DNA of 64,000 nucleotides. It comes from Streptomyces luteolifulvus. Its GTDB lineage: Bacteria; Actinomycetota; Actinomycetes; Streptomycetales; Streptomycetaceae. A program made the position numbers and the translations under genes. The DNA lies in assembly GCF_008806595.1 (NCBI RefSeq), contig NZ_VZRB01000002.1, positions 124,001 to 188,000 on the forward strand. The letters are read 5' to 3'. Below are positions 44,101 to 54,867 of this stretch, piece by piece; positions within the stretch are counted from its first letter, which is position 1; every line of letters starts with the position of its first letter. Below the pieces are notes generated by a model. That model did no database searches. It saw only the letters and a program-made list of their open reading frames with translations, and was not told where the DNA came from.

Positions 44101-44139
44101 GTGTCACGTCTGAAGGCATACGGCGTGTCACGGTGTCAC
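44101..44139. promoter_or_regulatory. Triple GTGTCAC motif, candidate PucR operator
   Basis: GTGTCAC occurs at 44101-44107, 44125-44131 and 44133-44139, all in the same orientation, in the 216-base gap between the pucR-type gene and the C-N hydrolase gene. Spacing of the last two is eight bases. This is the only clear repeated element in the cluster's control regions; PucR is the obvious candidate to bind it. Confidence 0.45.
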
Positions 44140-44238
44140 CCTGTCGTGAGCCCATGTTTCACCGCCGTTTTCCCAGGTCGTTCTGTGTTTTCGCCGCTGT
44201 TTCGCGGCATCGCGTGCCGCATTGTGTGCCGCGCGGGG

Positions 44239-45813
44239 TCACGCCTGTTGCGCGTCGTGCGCGAGGAGCGCTATGTGCACCGAGGCGGCCTGTTCGAAGT
44301 CGTCGAGGTCCACACCCAGCCGCGTCTGTATCGCCTCCAGCCGGCGGTAGAGCGCGGGCCGGGAGACATGGTGGAGCTGGGCCGTGCGGGACTTGTTGCG
44401 GCCCGTGGCGAGATAGGTCCGCAGCACGGCGAGCAGGTCCTCGCCGGCCCCGCAGAGCAGCCCGTCCAGTTCCCGCTCCGCGAAGGCCTGCACATACGGG
44501 TCGTCGCGCAGCAGCCGGATCAGTCCGCGCAGGTGGACGTCCTTGAGGCGGACGACGGCCGGGAGGTCCAGGGCGGCCGAGGAGTCGGCCACGGCGTCCG
44601 CCACGTGCTGCGCCTCACGCAGTCCGGCGGGTACGTCGTCCCAGGCGGTGCGCGGGTCGGCCGCCGCCACCACGGTCCCCGGCGAGCCCGACTCCGAGCG
44701 CAGCCGGGCCGCGAAGTGCGCGGTGAGCGCCGGGGCGTCCTGGTCGCGGGCGAGGCTGAGCAGCACGGCGGTCGCTCCGTCGGCCAGCTCGGCGACGAGT
44801 CCGGAAAGGCCCAGCATGCGCAGCACCCGGTCCAGCCGGTCCGTCTCGCCGTCCCGCACGACCAGCGGCACAAAGGTGCGCCGGTTGACCGGCAGTCCGG
44901 CGGCCCGCGCCCGGGGCAGCAACTGCCGCGCCGGTACGACCCCGGAGACCAGGTCGGTCAGCAGGCCCTGCGCGGACTGCTCCTCCCAGGTGTGCGCCGA
45001 GGTGCCGCCGAGCATGCGGTGCAGGACGAGGGCCTCGGCGGCGCGGTCGGCGAGCAGGCGTCCGGTGGCGGTGTCGCCGCGGTGGCCGCACAGCATGATC
45101 TGCCCCCAGCGCTCGCCCCGTCCCCCGAGCTCGGCGCGGATCCAGCCGTCGCCCTCGCTGCCCCCGGCCTGGCGGGCGATGCGCTCCCAGTCGCGCAGCA
45201 CGTCGTCGACCGCCGACCGCTCCCCCGCCGTGGCGAGGACACGGTGGGCGAGGTTGGTGACGACGACCGGGCAGGCGCTGTGCTGGGCGACCTCGTCGAG
45301 CAGCCGTTGCAGCGGGGCGCCCGCGGTGATGAGACCGGTGAGCGCCGTCCGTACCGACTCGGAGAGGCTGACCGCCGCGAACTTCCGCCGCACCAGCCGG
45401 GACTGGACCTCCTCCGTCAGCTCGGCGAAGGGGAACGGCCGGTGCAGTACGACCATCGGCAGCCCGCAGCGCTCGGCCGCCCGGCGCATCACATCGGGCG
45501 GGGAGGGGAAGGCCCGGCCGAGGCCGAGGACGAGCGCCGCGGCCTCCGCGCGGTGCAGCGACTGGACGTACTCGGCCTGCGCGCCCTCGTCGCCGGCGAG
45601 CAGCACACCGGTGGTGAGGACCATCTCGCCGCCGCTGAGCATCACGCCGACGTCGGGGGCCTCGGCTACGTGCACCCAGCGCACGGGCCGGTCGAGCTGG
45701 CTCGCGCCGGCCACCACCTCGGGCTCCCCGGCGAGCACCCGTTCCATCGTGAGGACCTGACGGACCGACAGGGTCGGCTCCTGTCGCTCCCAGATATGGA
45801 GGGTGGTGGTCAT
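44239..45813 (-). CDS. PucR-family transcriptional regulator
   Basis: A 524-residue regulator from the ATG at 45813. Residues ~15-130 form the PucR N-terminal ligand domain (LSVRQVLTMERVLAGEPEVV), a GGDEF-like linker occupies the middle, and the C-terminal ~60 residues hold the PucR helix-turn-helix (LRTYLATGRNKSRTAQLHHV, followed by SRPALYRRLEAIQTRLG). Family members control purine, allantoin and related nitrogen-compound degradation. Its location within the pyrimidine/hydantoin cluster, between the aminotransferase and hydrolase genes, makes it the pathway regulator. Confidence 0.93.
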   Translation of the reverse strand: MTTTLHIWERQEPTLSVRQVLTMERVLAGEPEVVAGASQLDRPVRWVHVAEAPDVGVMLSGGEMVLTTGVLLAGDEGAQAEYVQSLHRAEAAALVLGLGRAFPSPPDVMRRAAERCGLPMVVLHRPFPFAELTEEVQSRLVRRKFAAVSLSESVRTALTGLITAGAPLQRLLDEVAQHSACPVVVTNLAHRVLATAGERSAVDDVLRDWERIARQAGGSEGDGWIRAELGGRGERWGQIMLCGHRGDTATGRLLADRAAEALVLHRMLGGTSAHTWEEQSAQGLLTDLVSGVVPARQLLPRARAAGLPVNRRTFVPLVVRDGETDRLDRVLRMLGLSGLVAELADGATAVLLSLARDQDAPALTAHFAARLRSESGSPGTVVAAADPRTAWDDVPAGLREAQHVADAVADSSAALDLPAVVRLKDVHLRGLIRLLRDDPYVQAFAERELDGLLCGAGEDLLAVLRTYLATGRNKSRTAQLHHVSRPALYRRLEAIQTRLGVDLDDFEQAASVHIALLAHDAQQA

Positions 45814-45838
45814 GCCTGATCCCTTGCTCGGTTCGCTG

Positions 45839-47122
45839 CTACTGGATGCCCCGCAGCGCGCGTTCGAGGATCGCGGCGCCCTCCTCGGCCTCCGCCACGG
45901 TGAGGGTCAGCGGCGGGGCGATGCGCAGGGCGCTGGTGTTGTGGCCGCCGCCCTTGCCGAGGAGCAGCCCGTCGGCGCGGGCCGCCTCCAGCACGGCGGA
46001 CGCGGCCTGCGGGTCGGCCTCGTGGGTGCCCGGTCTGACCAGCTCGACGCCGATCATCAGACCCCGGCCGCGCACCTCCCGTACGCCGGGAACCTGCGCG
46101 GCGACGGCCCGCAGCCGCTCGATGAGCAGTCCGCCGACGCGCCGGGCGTTGCCCTGGAGGTCGTGTTCCAGCAGGTACGCGATGTTCGCCAGGCCCGCCG
46201 CCATGGTGATCTGGGTGCCGCCGAACGTCGAGATGCTGTTGGCGTCCAGGCAGTTCATGATCTCGGCGCGGGCGACGACCCCGCCGATGGACATGCCGTT
46301 GCCGATGCCCTTGGCGAAGGTGAGCATGTCCGGCGGACCGTTCTGCGCGTGCGCCTGCCAGCCCCAGAAGTGGTCGCCGGTGCGGCCCCAGCCGGTCTGC
46401 ACCTCGTCGGCGATCCACAGGATGCCGCGCTCCTTCAGCACCTGGCGGAAGGCCGCGTACAGACCGTCCGGGGGTGAGGTGAAACCGCCGACGCCCTGGA
46501 TCGGCTCGGCGATCAGGGCCGCGGGCGGGCGGGTGTGGCCGAGCAGGTCCTCCAGGTCGTCGACGCAGGCCGCGATGAACTCGTCGTCGCCGAGCGAGGC
46601 GTACGGGCCGCGGGTGCGGACGCCGCCGTGGACGTACAGGGTCTGCAGCGGGGACAGCGAGGTCGGCGACCAGCCGCGGTTGCCGGTGATGCCGACCGCG
46701 CTGAAGGAGCGGCCGTGGTAGCTGTTGCGCATCGCCAGGACGGTGTTGCTGCGGCGGTACGTCGTCGCCAGCAGCAGGGCCGTGTCGTTGGCCTCGGTGC
46801 CGGACGTGGTGAAGAAGACGCGCGCGTCCGGGATGCCGCTCAACTGGGCGATGCGCTCGGCGAGTTCGACCATCGGCCGGTTGAGATAGAGGGTGGAGGT
46901 GTGGATGATCCGCCCGGCCTGCTCGCTCACCGCCTTCGTCACCTCGGGCAGCGCGTGCGCGGTCATCGTGGTGAGGATGCCGCCGAAGAAGTCGAGGTAC
47001 CTGTTGCCCTCGGCGTCCCAGACGTGGCGGCCCTCGCCGTGGGTGATCTCCAGCGGGTCCGCGTAGTAGAGGGCGAGCCAGTCGGGCAGGACCTTGCGAT
47101 GGCGTGCGTACAGGTCGCTCAC
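45839..47122 (-). CDS. Class III (PLP) aminotransferase, likely beta-alanine/4-aminobutyrate type
   Basis: A 427-residue omega-amino-acid aminotransferase. FFTTSGTEANDTALLLA, the WIADEVQTGWGRTGDHFW motif, and LTFAKGIGNGMSIGG with the PLP-binding Lys are all there. In this cluster it would transfer the amino group of beta-alanine to pyruvate or 2-oxoglutarate, giving malonic semialdehyde. Its start overlaps the stop of the second C-N hydrolase by four bases, so the two are coupled; pucR follows after 25 bases. A dedicated malonic semialdehyde dehydrogenase is not in the window. Confidence 0.92.
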   Translation of the reverse strand: MSDLYARHRKVLPDWLALYYADPLEITHGEGRHVWDAEGNRYLDFFGGILTTMTAHALPEVTKAVSEQAGRIIHTSTLYLNRPMVELAERIAQLSGIPDARVFFTTSGTEANDTALLLATTYRRSNTVLAMRNSYHGRSFSAVGITGNRGWSPTSLSPLQTLYVHGGVRTRGPYASLGDDEFIAACVDDLEDLLGHTRPPAALIAEPIQGVGGFTSPPDGLYAAFRQVLKERGILWIADEVQTGWGRTGDHFWGWQAHAQNGPPDMLTFAKGIGNGMSIGGVVARAEIMNCLDANSISTFGGTQITMAAGLANIAYLLEHDLQGNARRVGGLLIERLRAVAAQVPGVREVRGRGLMIGVELVRPGTHEADPQAASAVLEAARADGLLLGKGGGHNTSALRIAPPLTLTVAEAEEGAAILERALRGIQ

Positions 47123-47961
47123 GGCTGCACCAGCCCTTCGTAGGCGTCGGGACGGCGGTCACGGTAGAAGGCCCACTGCCGGCGTACGTCCTCGATGAGG
47201 TCGAAGTCGAGGTCGCGGACGAGGAGTTCCTCGGTCTTGTCGCTGGCGACGTCGCCGACGAACTGGCCGCGCGGGTCGACGAAGTAGCTCGTCCCGTAGA
47301 AGTCGTTGTCGCCGTACTCCTCGACGCCGACGCGGTTGATCGCGGCGACGAAGTACTCGTTGGCGACGGCGGCCGCGGGCTGTTCCAGGCGCCAGAGGTA
47401 GGAGGAGAGTCCGCGGTGCGTGGCGGACGGGTTGTAGACCAGCTGGGCGCCGTTCAGGCCGAGTTGCCGCCAGCCCTCCGGGAAGTGACGGTCGTAGCAG
47501 ATGTAGACGCCGACCTTGCCGACGGCCGTGTCGAAGACGGGCCAGCCGACGTTGCCCGGTTTGAAGTAGTACTTCTCCCAGAAGCCCTTGACCTGCGGGA
47601 TGTGGTGCTTGCGGTACTTGCCGAGGACGGTGCCGTCGGCGTCGATCACCGCGGCGGTGTTGTAGTAGAAGCCGGACTGTTCGACCTCGAAGACCGGGAC
47701 GACGACCACCATGCCGGTCTCGCGCGCGAGCTCCTGCATACGACGCGTCGTCGGTCCGCCGGGGACCGGCTCGGCCCAGCGGTAGTGCTCAGGCTCCTGG
47801 ACCTGACAGAAGTACGGGGAGTTGAACACTTCCTGGAATCCGATGATCTTCGCACCCTGCCGGGCCGCCTCGCGGGCGTGCTCCTCGTGTTTCGCGACCA
47901 TGGACTCGGTGTCGCCGGTCCAGGTGGCCTGGACCAGAGCGGCGCGTACGACGTTGGCCAT
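47119..47961 (-). CDS. Carbon-nitrogen hydrolase, beta-ureidopropionase type (copy 2)
   Basis: A 280-residue paralogue of the gene at 43180, about two thirds alike by eye. Triad: Glu44 in FQEVFNSPYFC, Lys in KYRKHHIPQVKGFWEK, Cys in GVYICYDRHFPEGWR. It is the first gene of the cluster. With two such enzymes the organism may handle two carbamoyl substrates, for example N-carbamoyl-beta-alanine from uracil and N-carbamoyl-beta-aminoisobutyrate from thymine; this is inference. ATGA overlap with the aminotransferase indicates coupling. Confidence 0.93.
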   Translation of the reverse strand: MANVVRAALVQATWTGDTESMVAKHEEHAREAARQGAKIIGFQEVFNSPYFCQVQEPEHYRWAEPVPGGPTTRRMQELARETGMVVVVPVFEVEQSGFYYNTAAVIDADGTVLGKYRKHHIPQVKGFWEKYYFKPGNVGWPVFDTAVGKVGVYICYDRHFPEGWRQLGLNGAQLVYNPSATHRGLSSYLWRLEQPAAAVANEYFVAAINRVGVEEYGDNDFYGTSYFVDPRGQFVGDVASDKTEELLVRDLDFDLIEDVRRQWAFYRDRRPDAYEGLVQP

Positions 47962-48683
47962 GAGCTGCTCCTTCGACGGGACCCCAGAGCCTCTACGCCC
48001 GTAGAAGTGACCGTAGAGGCACGAACGTAAGCCTCTGGGAGAGCCTTGCCAAGACCATTGTCGTCAACCCGCGGAGTCGATCACGTTTCACACTCCGGTG
48101 GGTGAGCGAGGGGCCGATCAGGCTCGGGGCGGGGGCGGGCATCGCTGCCGCGGCGTTGACACGGTGGGTCGGGTTGGCGCAGGCAGGGGTGGCTCCGGGC
48201 TGCGATGAGGCCCAGCACCCGGAGGCGGCCGGTGGGGTGGGCATGGCGCCGGTGGGGTGCGCCGAGGGGGGCGCGTGCATCACGGCGGCGAAGCGCCCCC
48301 GGGCGGGGTGCGGCAGGTGGCGACGCCGCGCGCACACCAGCCCCGGCCCTGCGCAACACGGCTGCGCGGCGGCCGGTGGGGTTCCCGCAGGGCAGGGGTG
48401 GCACCGGGCAGGCGATGAAACCTGGCGGGTGGCCGTTGGCGGGGGCAAGGCACCGGCTCCCGCCGAGCGGGGCGCGAGCCTCGGGGCGGCGAATCGCGCC
48501 CCCGGCAGGCTGTGGCCGGTGGCGACGCGCGCGGGCACAGCAGCGCCGGGCCCTGCGCGCCGCTGCCGCACGGCGGCCGGTGGGGTGGGCATGGCGCCTG
48601 TGGGGCGCGCCGAGCGGGTCCGGGCACTGCGCGACACCCGTCGTGCGGCGGCTGGTCTCCCGCAGGGCAGGGGTGGCCCCGGA
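47962..48683. repeat. Non-coding region with degenerate interspersed repeats
   Basis: No gene is convincing in these 722 bases apart from the promoter of the catabolic cluster near 47970-48060. From about 48130 on, several modules recur with changes: a GGCAGGGGTGG module near 48181, 48390 and 48663; a GGCCGGTGGGGTGGGCATGG module near 48224 and 48574; and a GGTGGCGACG module near 48314 and 48516. The order is roughly mirrored. The composition is extremely G-rich on the plus strand. It may be a mosaic of a dispersed repeat family or a decayed element. Confidence 0.6.
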
Positions 48684-50669
48684 TCACGCGGTGAAGCCTG
48701 CCACCCGGAGGGCATGGAGGAGGTCCCAGTGGCATTCCTGTGAGACCCGGCCGGCGGCGTCCAGCAGGAGTGGGACGAGTGTCTGTGGGTCCGGTGCGGC
48801 GCTGCGGGCCGCCTCCTCCGGGGTGCGAACGCGGACGTACGCATCGAGCAGGGCCCGGATCTCGCGGCGGCGCCCCTCGGCGGCCAGCGTCCGTACCGCC
48901 TGCCCGATCTCCGCGGCGGGCCGTGCCACGCCCTGCCGCAGGATCTGCTCCCCGTCGGCACCGAGCCCCGCCTCAGTGAGCGCGTCGGCCGCGGCGACGA
49001 GCCGGGCGGCGGGCAGCGAGGCCGTCTCCCACAGCAGGGTCGCCCAGTCGGCGCCCAGCCCGGCCCGCTGCATCTCGGCGGCGAGCAGCGGGAAGCGGGC
49101 GGCGGGCCAGTACGCGGCCTCCGCCAGCAGTACGTGCGCCTCACCGCTCCGGCCCTCGGCGCGCAGCCGGACGAGCGTCTCGACGGTGCCGACGGTCTCC
49201 CGCCGTGCCGCCGTGTCCACCGGCTCAGCCTGCGGCTGCGGCTGCGGCCGGTCGTCCGCCTCGGCGGCCCCGGCGAAACGCGCCCCGCGCGGGGTGCGAC
49301 CGGTGGTGACGGGCGGCGCGGGCACGGCAGATGCGGCCCCGGGCGGTACGACGGCGGGGGCGGCCTCTTCCTCGGTCATCCCCGCGAACCGGGCACCGCC
49401 ACGGCGACGCTTCTTCTGTTTCTGTTGGGGAGCGGGGGCGGGCTCAGGTGAGGGGGCGGTGGGTTCAGGTGAGGGGACGGGTTCAGATGAGGGGGCAGGC
49501 TGGGCATGGCCGCCGGTGACGCCTTCGGCGGCGGTGCCCGAGAGGCCGGACCGGCCTCGGGAATCGTGCGGGTCACCGGCGCGGACACCGTCCCGCTGCC
49601 CCTCGCCCCGACCCGCCTCCGGCGCGCCGCGCTGCTGCGGCATGCCCGGGAACCCGGTGGCGCGCTGGTCTCCCCCGCCCCGCGGGAACCCGGCATCCTG
49701 CGAGCCGCCTGCGCCAGGAGGCGCGGCACGGTCACCGGGACGCTGCGCGGGGCGAACCCCGCCTTGCCGGAACCCGGCATCCTGCGGGTCACGACCGCCC
49801 GAAGGCGCACCACCCGCCCCGAAACCGTCATCCAGCCGCCCCACGGAGTCACCTCCGCCCCGCAGGAACCCGGCATTCTGCCCGCCATGTCCGCCGCGTC
49901 CGCCGGAAGGCGAACCGCCTGACTCAAACCCGTCGTCGGGGCGCTGCGCCCCGCCACCCCCGCCGAACGAGAACCCGGCATCATCCGCGCCACGCCCGCC
50001 GAAAGGCGATCCACCCGCCCCGAAACCGTCATCCAGCCGCCGATTGGACCCGTCCCGCACGGACCGATCCCCGCCCCGCGCGAACCCCGCGCCCTGCGTG
50101 CCGGACGGTGTGCCGGACGGATTGTGCCCGCCGCCCCGGCCCGCGGGGGGCGCGACCGCCCCCCGTCGGCCCAGCTCCTCCATGCGGCCCCGGAGTTCGG
50201 CGCAGCGCTGCGTCGCGCGCTGGTGGTCGTCGCTGGCCCAGGCCAGGTCGAGGCGGATGGCGTCGGCCGCTTCCCGGGTGGTGGCGGAGGCGAGCAGTCG
50301 GCCCAGTTCCGTCTGCCGGTCGGCGGCGTAGCGCTGCTCGCGGAGCATCACGTCGTACCGGTCGCCGAGGGCGTCCCGGCCGCCGGGCCGGGCGTCGTAC
50401 GCGGCGAGCGCGGCGGCGTGCAGGGCCCGGGCCCGGTCCGTCTCCTCGGCGGCGGCCGCGGGGCCGTACTCGGCGGCGAGATCATGGAGAACGGACTCCA
50501 CCACGTCCCACGGCGGCACTTCACGTCCGTCGAGGCACGCCTGCATGCCGTCGGGGTCGCGCTGCCAGAAGACCGCGCACCATCCGCCGCGCTGATCCAC
50601 CTGCGCCAGCAGACCGTCCAGGTAGTTCGCGAACTCCCGTACTGGAACCGGGAGTTGATCCACTGCCAT
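48684..50669 (-). CDS. Large protein of unknown function with Gly-rich repeats and a helical C-terminus
   Basis: A 661-residue protein, ATG at 50669 with GGAG seven bases upstream. Residues 1-170 are helical and hydrophilic (PVREFANYLDGLLAQVDQRGG). Residues ~193-345 contain about five degenerate repeats of the type AGFxRGGx, then RLDDGFGAGGSPFGGRG. A Pro/Glu linker and a basic KQKKRRRGGARFAG follow; the ARFAG motif recurs at 463-467. Residues 490-661 are amphipathic helices resembling solenoid repeats (LLAEAAYWPAARFPLLAAEM). Streptomyces databases sometimes label such proteins UL36-like because of low complexity; that label has no functional meaning. Perhaps it is a scaffold or nucleic-acid-binding protein. 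No function assigned. Confidence 0.8.
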   Translation of the reverse strand: MAVDQLPVPVREFANYLDGLLAQVDQRGGWCAVFWQRDPDGMQACLDGREVPPWDVVESVLHDLAAEYGPAAAAEETDRARALHAAALAAYDARPGGRDALGDRYDVMLREQRYAADRQTELGRLLASATTREAADAIRLDLAWASDDHQRATQRCAELRGRMEELGRRGAVAPPAGRGGGHNPSGTPSGTQGAGFARGGDRSVRDGSNRRLDDGFGAGGSPFGGRGADDAGFSFGGGGGAQRPDDGFESGGSPSGGRGGHGGQNAGFLRGGGDSVGRLDDGFGAGGAPSGGRDPQDAGFRQGGVRPAQRPGDRAAPPGAGGSQDAGFPRGGGDQRATGFPGMPQQRGAPEAGRGEGQRDGVRAGDPHDSRGRSGLSGTAAEGVTGGHAQPAPSSEPVPSPEPTAPSPEPAPAPQQKQKKRRRGGARFAGMTEEEAAPAVVPPGAASAVPAPPVTTGRTPRGARFAGAAEADDRPQPQPQAEPVDTAARRETVGTVETLVRLRAEGRSGEAHVLLAEAAYWPAARFPLLAAEMQRAGLGADWATLLWETASLPAARLVAAADALTEAGLGADGEQILRQGVARPAAEIGQAVRTLAAEGRRREIRALLDAYVRVRTPEEAARSAAPDPQTLVPLLLDAAGRVSQECHWDLLHALRVAGFTA

Positions 50670-50805
50670 CGCCCAACTCCTGCCAGACCGGAGCACTCCG
50701 CTTCCGTAGGCAACACCAGCCGTGTTACAGGGAGGCTACGGACAGTTTTCAATGGGACTGCGGTGACCGCTCATGCGCCGGTCCTGCTCCTTGAGGGCGA
50801 GCGCG

Positions 50806-51057
50806 TCAGACCCCCGCGAGCACGCACCGCCCGGCCAGTTCGTCCATGGACAGACCGAGGGCCCGGGCCAACGCGGCCACGGTGAAGAAGGCCGGGGTCG
50901 GCGCACGCCCGGTCTCGATCTTCCGCAGGGTCTCGGCGGAGATGCCGGCGCTCGCCGCGACCTCCGTCATGCTGCGGCCGCCGCGGGCCTCGCGGAGCAG
51001 CCGCCCGAGCCGCTCGCCGCGTTCGCGTTCTTCGGGGGTCAGTGGGGTGCGCACCAT
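50806..51057 (-). CDS. XRE-family helix-turn-helix regulator
   Basis: An 83-residue single-domain protein; SMTEVAASAGISAETLRKIE is the helix-turn-helix. The start ATG at 51057 comes six bases after a TAGAAT -10 hexamer, with no ribosome site, so the transcript looks leaderless. It is divergent from the methionine aminopeptidase gene, whose promoter it faces across 32 bases. It probably represses itself and the neighbour by binding the ATACCGGTAT palindrome between them. This pair is not a known toxin-antitoxin type. Confidence 0.88.
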   Translation of the reverse strand: MVRTPLTPEERERGERLGRLLREARGGRSMTEVAASAGISAETLRKIETGRAPTPAFFTVAALARALGLSMDELAGRCVLAGV

Positions 51058-51063
51058 GCCGTC

Positions 51064-51082
51064 ATTCTAATACCGGTATAGT
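51064..51082. promoter_or_regulatory. Divergent, overlapping leaderless promoters with a 10-base palindrome
   Basis: ATACCGGTAT (51070-51079) is a perfect palindrome. TATAGT (51077-51082) is a -10 hexamer for the rightward gene, whose ATG follows after seven bases; TAGAAT on the minus strand (51069-51064) is a -10 for the leftward gene, whose ATG follows after six bases. The palindrome touches both. The XRE protein is the likely ligand. Confidence 0.7.
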
Positions 51083-51089
51083 AATTGGC

Positions 51090-51875
51090 ATGGTGGAGCT
51101 GAAGACGGACACATCGATCGATGCCATGTACGAGGCGGGCCAGGTGGTCGGCCGCGCCCTGACGGCCGTACGACAGGCCGCCGACGTGGGCATGTCCCTG
51201 CTGGAGCTGGACGTGATCGCGCACGACGTACTGCGCGCGGCCGGCGCCACCTCGCCCTTCCTCGGCTACCGGCCCTCGTTCGCCCCCACCCCGTTCCCCG
51301 CGGTCATCTGCGCCTCCGTGAACGACGCGATCGTGCACGGCATCCCGGGCGGCTACCGGCTGCGCGACGGCGACCTCGTCTCCGTGGACTGCGGCGCCGA
51401 ACTCGACGGCTGGGTGGGTGACTCGGCGATCAGCTTCGTCGTGGGCGAGCCGCGCCCCGCCGATCTGCGGCTGATCGAGGCCGCCGAGCGGGCGCTCGCC
51501 GCCGGCATCGAGGCGGCCGTGGTCGGCAACCGGATCGGCGACATCGCGCATGCCGTCGGCTCGGTCTGCCGCGCGGGCGGCTACGGCATCCCGGACGGCT
51601 TCGGCGGACACGGCATCGGCCGCCGTATGCACGAGGATCCCTCGGTCCCCAACGAGGGGCGCCCGGGGCGTGGGCTGCCGCTGCGGCACGGCATGGTGCT
51701 GGCGATCGAGCCCATGCTGGTCGGCGGCGGCACCGACGGCTTCCACGCGGCCCCCGACGGCTGGACCCTGCGCACCGACGACGGCTCCCGGGCGGCCCAT
51801 GCCGAACACACGGTGGCGATCACCGAGTCGGGGCCGCGCATCCTCACGGCCCGACAGGACACCCGTACAAGCTGA
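51090..51875 (+). CDS. map: Type I methionine aminopeptidase
   Basis: A 261-residue metalloprotease with the ATG at 51090. Metal ligands are complete: SVDCGAELDGWVGDSAISF (two Asp), GFGGHGIGRRMHEDP (His), AIEPMLV (Glu) and AEHTVAITESG (Glu). It removes the initiator methionine from nascent proteins. Streptomyces usually has more than one map; the essential copy lies in the ribosomal-protein region, so this is an accessory copy. It starts with a leaderless-type promoter and is divergently paired with an XRE regulator, suggesting conditional expression. Confidence 0.93.
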   Translation: MVELKTDTSIDAMYEAGQVVGRALTAVRQAADVGMSLLELDVIAHDVLRAAGATSPFLGYRPSFAPTPFPAVICASVNDAIVHGIPGGYRLRDGDLVSVDCGAELDGWVGDSAISFVVGEPRPADLRLIEAAERALAAGIEAAVVGNRIGDIAHAVGSVCRAGGYGIPDGFGGHGIGRRMHEDPSVPNEGRPGRGLPLRHGMVLAIEPMLVGGGTDGFHAAPDGWTLRTDDGSRAAHAEHTVAITESGPRILTARQDTRTS

Positions 51876-51904
51876 GTGCCGCGCCAGGTCGTGTCCGACG
51901 GATC

Positions 51905-52150
51905 GTGCCGCAGACGCGGGGCGGGGCGGATCCCTGCGACCCCGGCGGCGTCGGCCGCCGGCTGCTGCGCCGCGGCTTCGCGTGGGCGGCTGCCGCGTAT
52001 CCGGGCCGGACGTCTTCCTGGAGGTGCTGCGGGGCAACGATCGTGCGATCGTGTTCTACGAGCGCCAGGGCGGCCTGCGCACTGCCGAGCGCCCGCTGCG
52101 GCTGGCCTCGGGCCTCGTGCTGGACGAGATCGAGTACACCGGGCCCGCCC
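51905..52150 (+). pseudogene. Frameshifted remnant of a GNAT acetyltransferase
   Basis: DPGGVGRRLLRRGFAWAAAAYPGR (with the acetyl-CoA-binding Gly-x-Gly loop) is read to about 52009, and DVFLEVLRGNDRAIVFYERQ with GGLRTAERPLRLASGLVLD continues in another frame. Adding one G near 52005-52010 restores a continuous GNAT C-terminal half. The N-terminal half is absent (the map gene occupies the space). The piece ends around 52150. So this is a truncated gene with a single-base deletion. The stretch from there to 52320 has no gene. Confidence 0.65.
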
Positions 52151-52320
52151 CCGCACGGGCAACCTGGCCGAGGACGAGCCACAGGTGTAACCCGGTACAC
52201 GTCCGGGCACCCGCGTCCGCACCGGCACGACGTCGATCAGCACGCGTCCCGGGCCGCCCCCGAGTTCCCGGCTTCGCCCGGACGGGGCGGCACCCCACCG
52301 GGACGCCGGATGGGAACGCC

Positions 52321-54867
<2,547 letters not shown>

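Noticed and set aside
47993..49144. A 383-codon minus-strand frame through the repeat-rich non-coding region
   Set aside because: Translation is low-complexity Pro/Ala/Arg and runs out of frame into the next gene; repeats alone explain the open frame.
50806..51875. XRE plus map as a toxin-antitoxin module
   Set aside because: The genes are divergent and the second is an intact aminopeptidase with all metal ligands; no known toxin family is present.
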